A stretch of 14,048 nucleotides of DNA. Origin: Acidobacteriota bacterium (lineage in GTDB: Bacteria; Acidobacteriota; Terriglobia; Terriglobales; Acidobacteriaceae). The DNA is taken from NCBI GenBank assembly GCA_003225595.1, contig QIAR01000215.1, forward strand, positions 1-14,048, read 5' to 3'. A program made the position numbers and the translations under genes. The notes beneath the pieces were generated by a model, which was not told where the DNA came from, searched no databases, and was given only the letters and a program-made list of their open reading frames with translations. This document shows, in pieces, positions 13,098 through 14,048 of the stretch; position 1 is the first letter of the stretch; each line of letters opens with the position of its first letter.

Positions 13098-14048
13098 CTA
13101 CTGTCCTCTCATCGCCCTTCGATACGCCGCCACATTGCGATTGTGTTCTTCCAAGCTGTGCGCAAAGCGATGGCGGCCATTGCCGTCGCTGACGAAGTAG
13201 TAGTAGTCGGTTTGGGCGGGATGCATGGCTGCCTCGAGCGAACTCTTGCCGGGATTTCCGATCGGGCCAGGCGGCAGTCCGGGATGTCTGTAGGTGTTAT
13301 AAGGCGAGTCGATCCGCATGTCAGCGTGATGAAGAGCGCCCTGGTAATTGCCGTTGAGCAATTCCGCATAGATGACACTGGGATCGGCATCGAGCGCAAT
13401 ATGGTTTGCCAGGCGGTTGTAATACACGCTGGCCACGAGTGGACGCTCGTCTGGAATACCGGTTTCTTTCTCGATGATTGAGGCCATCGTGACCGTCTTC
13501 TGGACGTCGTTAGTCAACCCGATCTGCTGAGCTATCTGCCGGAACTGCTTCACCATCGCGGATACCATTTCCTGCATGCTCTGCGTACGCGTGAATTGGT
13601 AGGTATTGGGGAAGAGGTAGCCTTCCAGCGAATGGGCCTCCGGAGCTAGGTCGGAAACTAGCGCGGTCTCCGACTGCGCGATTTTCAGGAATTCGTCTCT
13701 CGATCCGAGTCCAGACTCTTGAATGGCGTTGGCGATGTCGAACATCGTGTAGCCCTCCGGGATGACCACGGTGTACACGTAGATATCGCCGCGCACCAGT
13801 CGCTTATGAACATCGATTTCGTTCGCGGGGCTCTCAAACAGATACTCGCCAGCCTTTAGTGAGTGCTTACGATGAAAGTAGTGCCAGATTACAAAGCTGT
13901 ATTCGCTTCGAATGACTTTAGCCGACTTTAGCTCTGCCGCAATGCGCATCGTGGAGTAGCCGGGACGTAGCAGGACGAAGTTCTGTCCCGCGGGTGAAAC
14001 CGGAACAAAGAGCGCCCACGTCATCCAGCAGCCGATGATCACAGCGGC
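13098..14048 (-). CDS. mltG: Endolytic murein transglycosylase MltG, 5' end beyond window
   Basis: MltG (YceG-like) is an inner-membrane enzyme that cuts nascent peptidoglycan glycan strands and limits their length. About 316 residues are visible, from the N-terminal membrane segment (AAVIIGCWMTWALFVPV) to the stop at 13098-13100. The frame is open at the right edge. A GTG at 14042 is internal to the membrane segment and probably not the real start. A LysM-like region follows (LRPGYSTMRIAAELKSAKVI; IPEGYTMFDIANAIQESGL), then LEGYLFPNTYQF. The catalytic domain has MASIIEKETGIPDERPLVAS with the catalytic Glu (191 counted from that GTG), VYYNRLANHIALDADPSVIY and SPYNTYRHPGLPPGPIGNPG. It converges with ruvX, ending 71 bases away. 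Confidence 0.96.
   Translation of the reverse strand, partial: AAVIIGCWMTWALFVPVSPAGQNFVLLRPGYSTMRIAAELKSAKVIRSEYSFVIWHYFHRKHSLKAGEYLFESPANEIDVHKRLVRGDIYVYTVVIPEGYTMFDIANAIQESGLGSRDEFLKIAQSETALVSDLAPEAHSLEGYLFPNTYQFTRTQSMQEMVSAMVKQFRQIAQQIGLTNDVQKTVTMASIIEKETGIPDERPLVASVYYNRLANHIALDADPSVIYAELLNGNYQGALHHADMRIDSPYNTYRHPGLPPGPIGNPGKSSLEAAMHPAQTDYYYFVSDGNGRHRFAHSLEEHNRNVAAYRRAMRGQ

Overview
The window is bacterial, GC-rich with long intergenic spacers, and most likely from the phylum Acidobacteriota. The strongest clue is a two-domain RNA upstream of nadA that matches the nadA motif / NAD+-I riboswitch, a class known almost only from that phylum. The split ETF / ETF-quinone oxidoreductase cluster and many short dispersed intergenic repeats fit. 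No rRNA, tRNA, CRISPR array, IS transposase or phage gene was seen.

Left part, all on the minus strand. The 5' part of nadA (quinolinate synthase; the gene runs off the left edge) is preceded by its riboswitch. moaA (molybdopterin biosynthesis) is preceded by a probable molybdenum-cofactor riboswitch with a terminator-like hairpin. Next come the electron-transfer genes, in transcription order etfB, etfA, a small HicB/HicA toxin-antitoxin pair, and ETF-quinone oxidoreductase. Together EtfAB and ETF-QO carry electrons from flavin dehydrogenases (such as acyl-CoA dehydrogenases) to the membrane quinone pool. The toxin-antitoxin pair sits inside this cluster as an apparent insertion.

Middle. A remnant of a glycosyltransferase C-terminus lies next to a small conserved-looking protein. 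A 54-residue Flp-type pilin and a small membrane protein follow, all on minus. Divergently on plus is a PLP enzyme of the aminotransferase class V family that lacks the cysteine-desulfurase cysteine.

Right part. A minus-strand peroxiredoxin reading frame is interrupted by one in-frame TGA exactly at the peroxidatic cysteine position of the PxxxTxxC motif. This is the signature of a selenocysteine peroxiredoxin and is the most interesting item in the window. A cold-shock protein gene with a clear terminator, an AI-2E/PerM family membrane protein, ruvX on plus, and the bulk of mltG (minus, running off the right edge) complete the window.

Two wider patterns stand out. Several genes (hicB, ruvX, possibly the AI-2E gene and the aminotransferase) have a -10-like hexamer ending six bases before the start codon and no Shine-Dalgarno, which suggests leaderless mRNAs, while others have strong Shine-Dalgarno sequences. 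The spacers also carry several families of short repeats.
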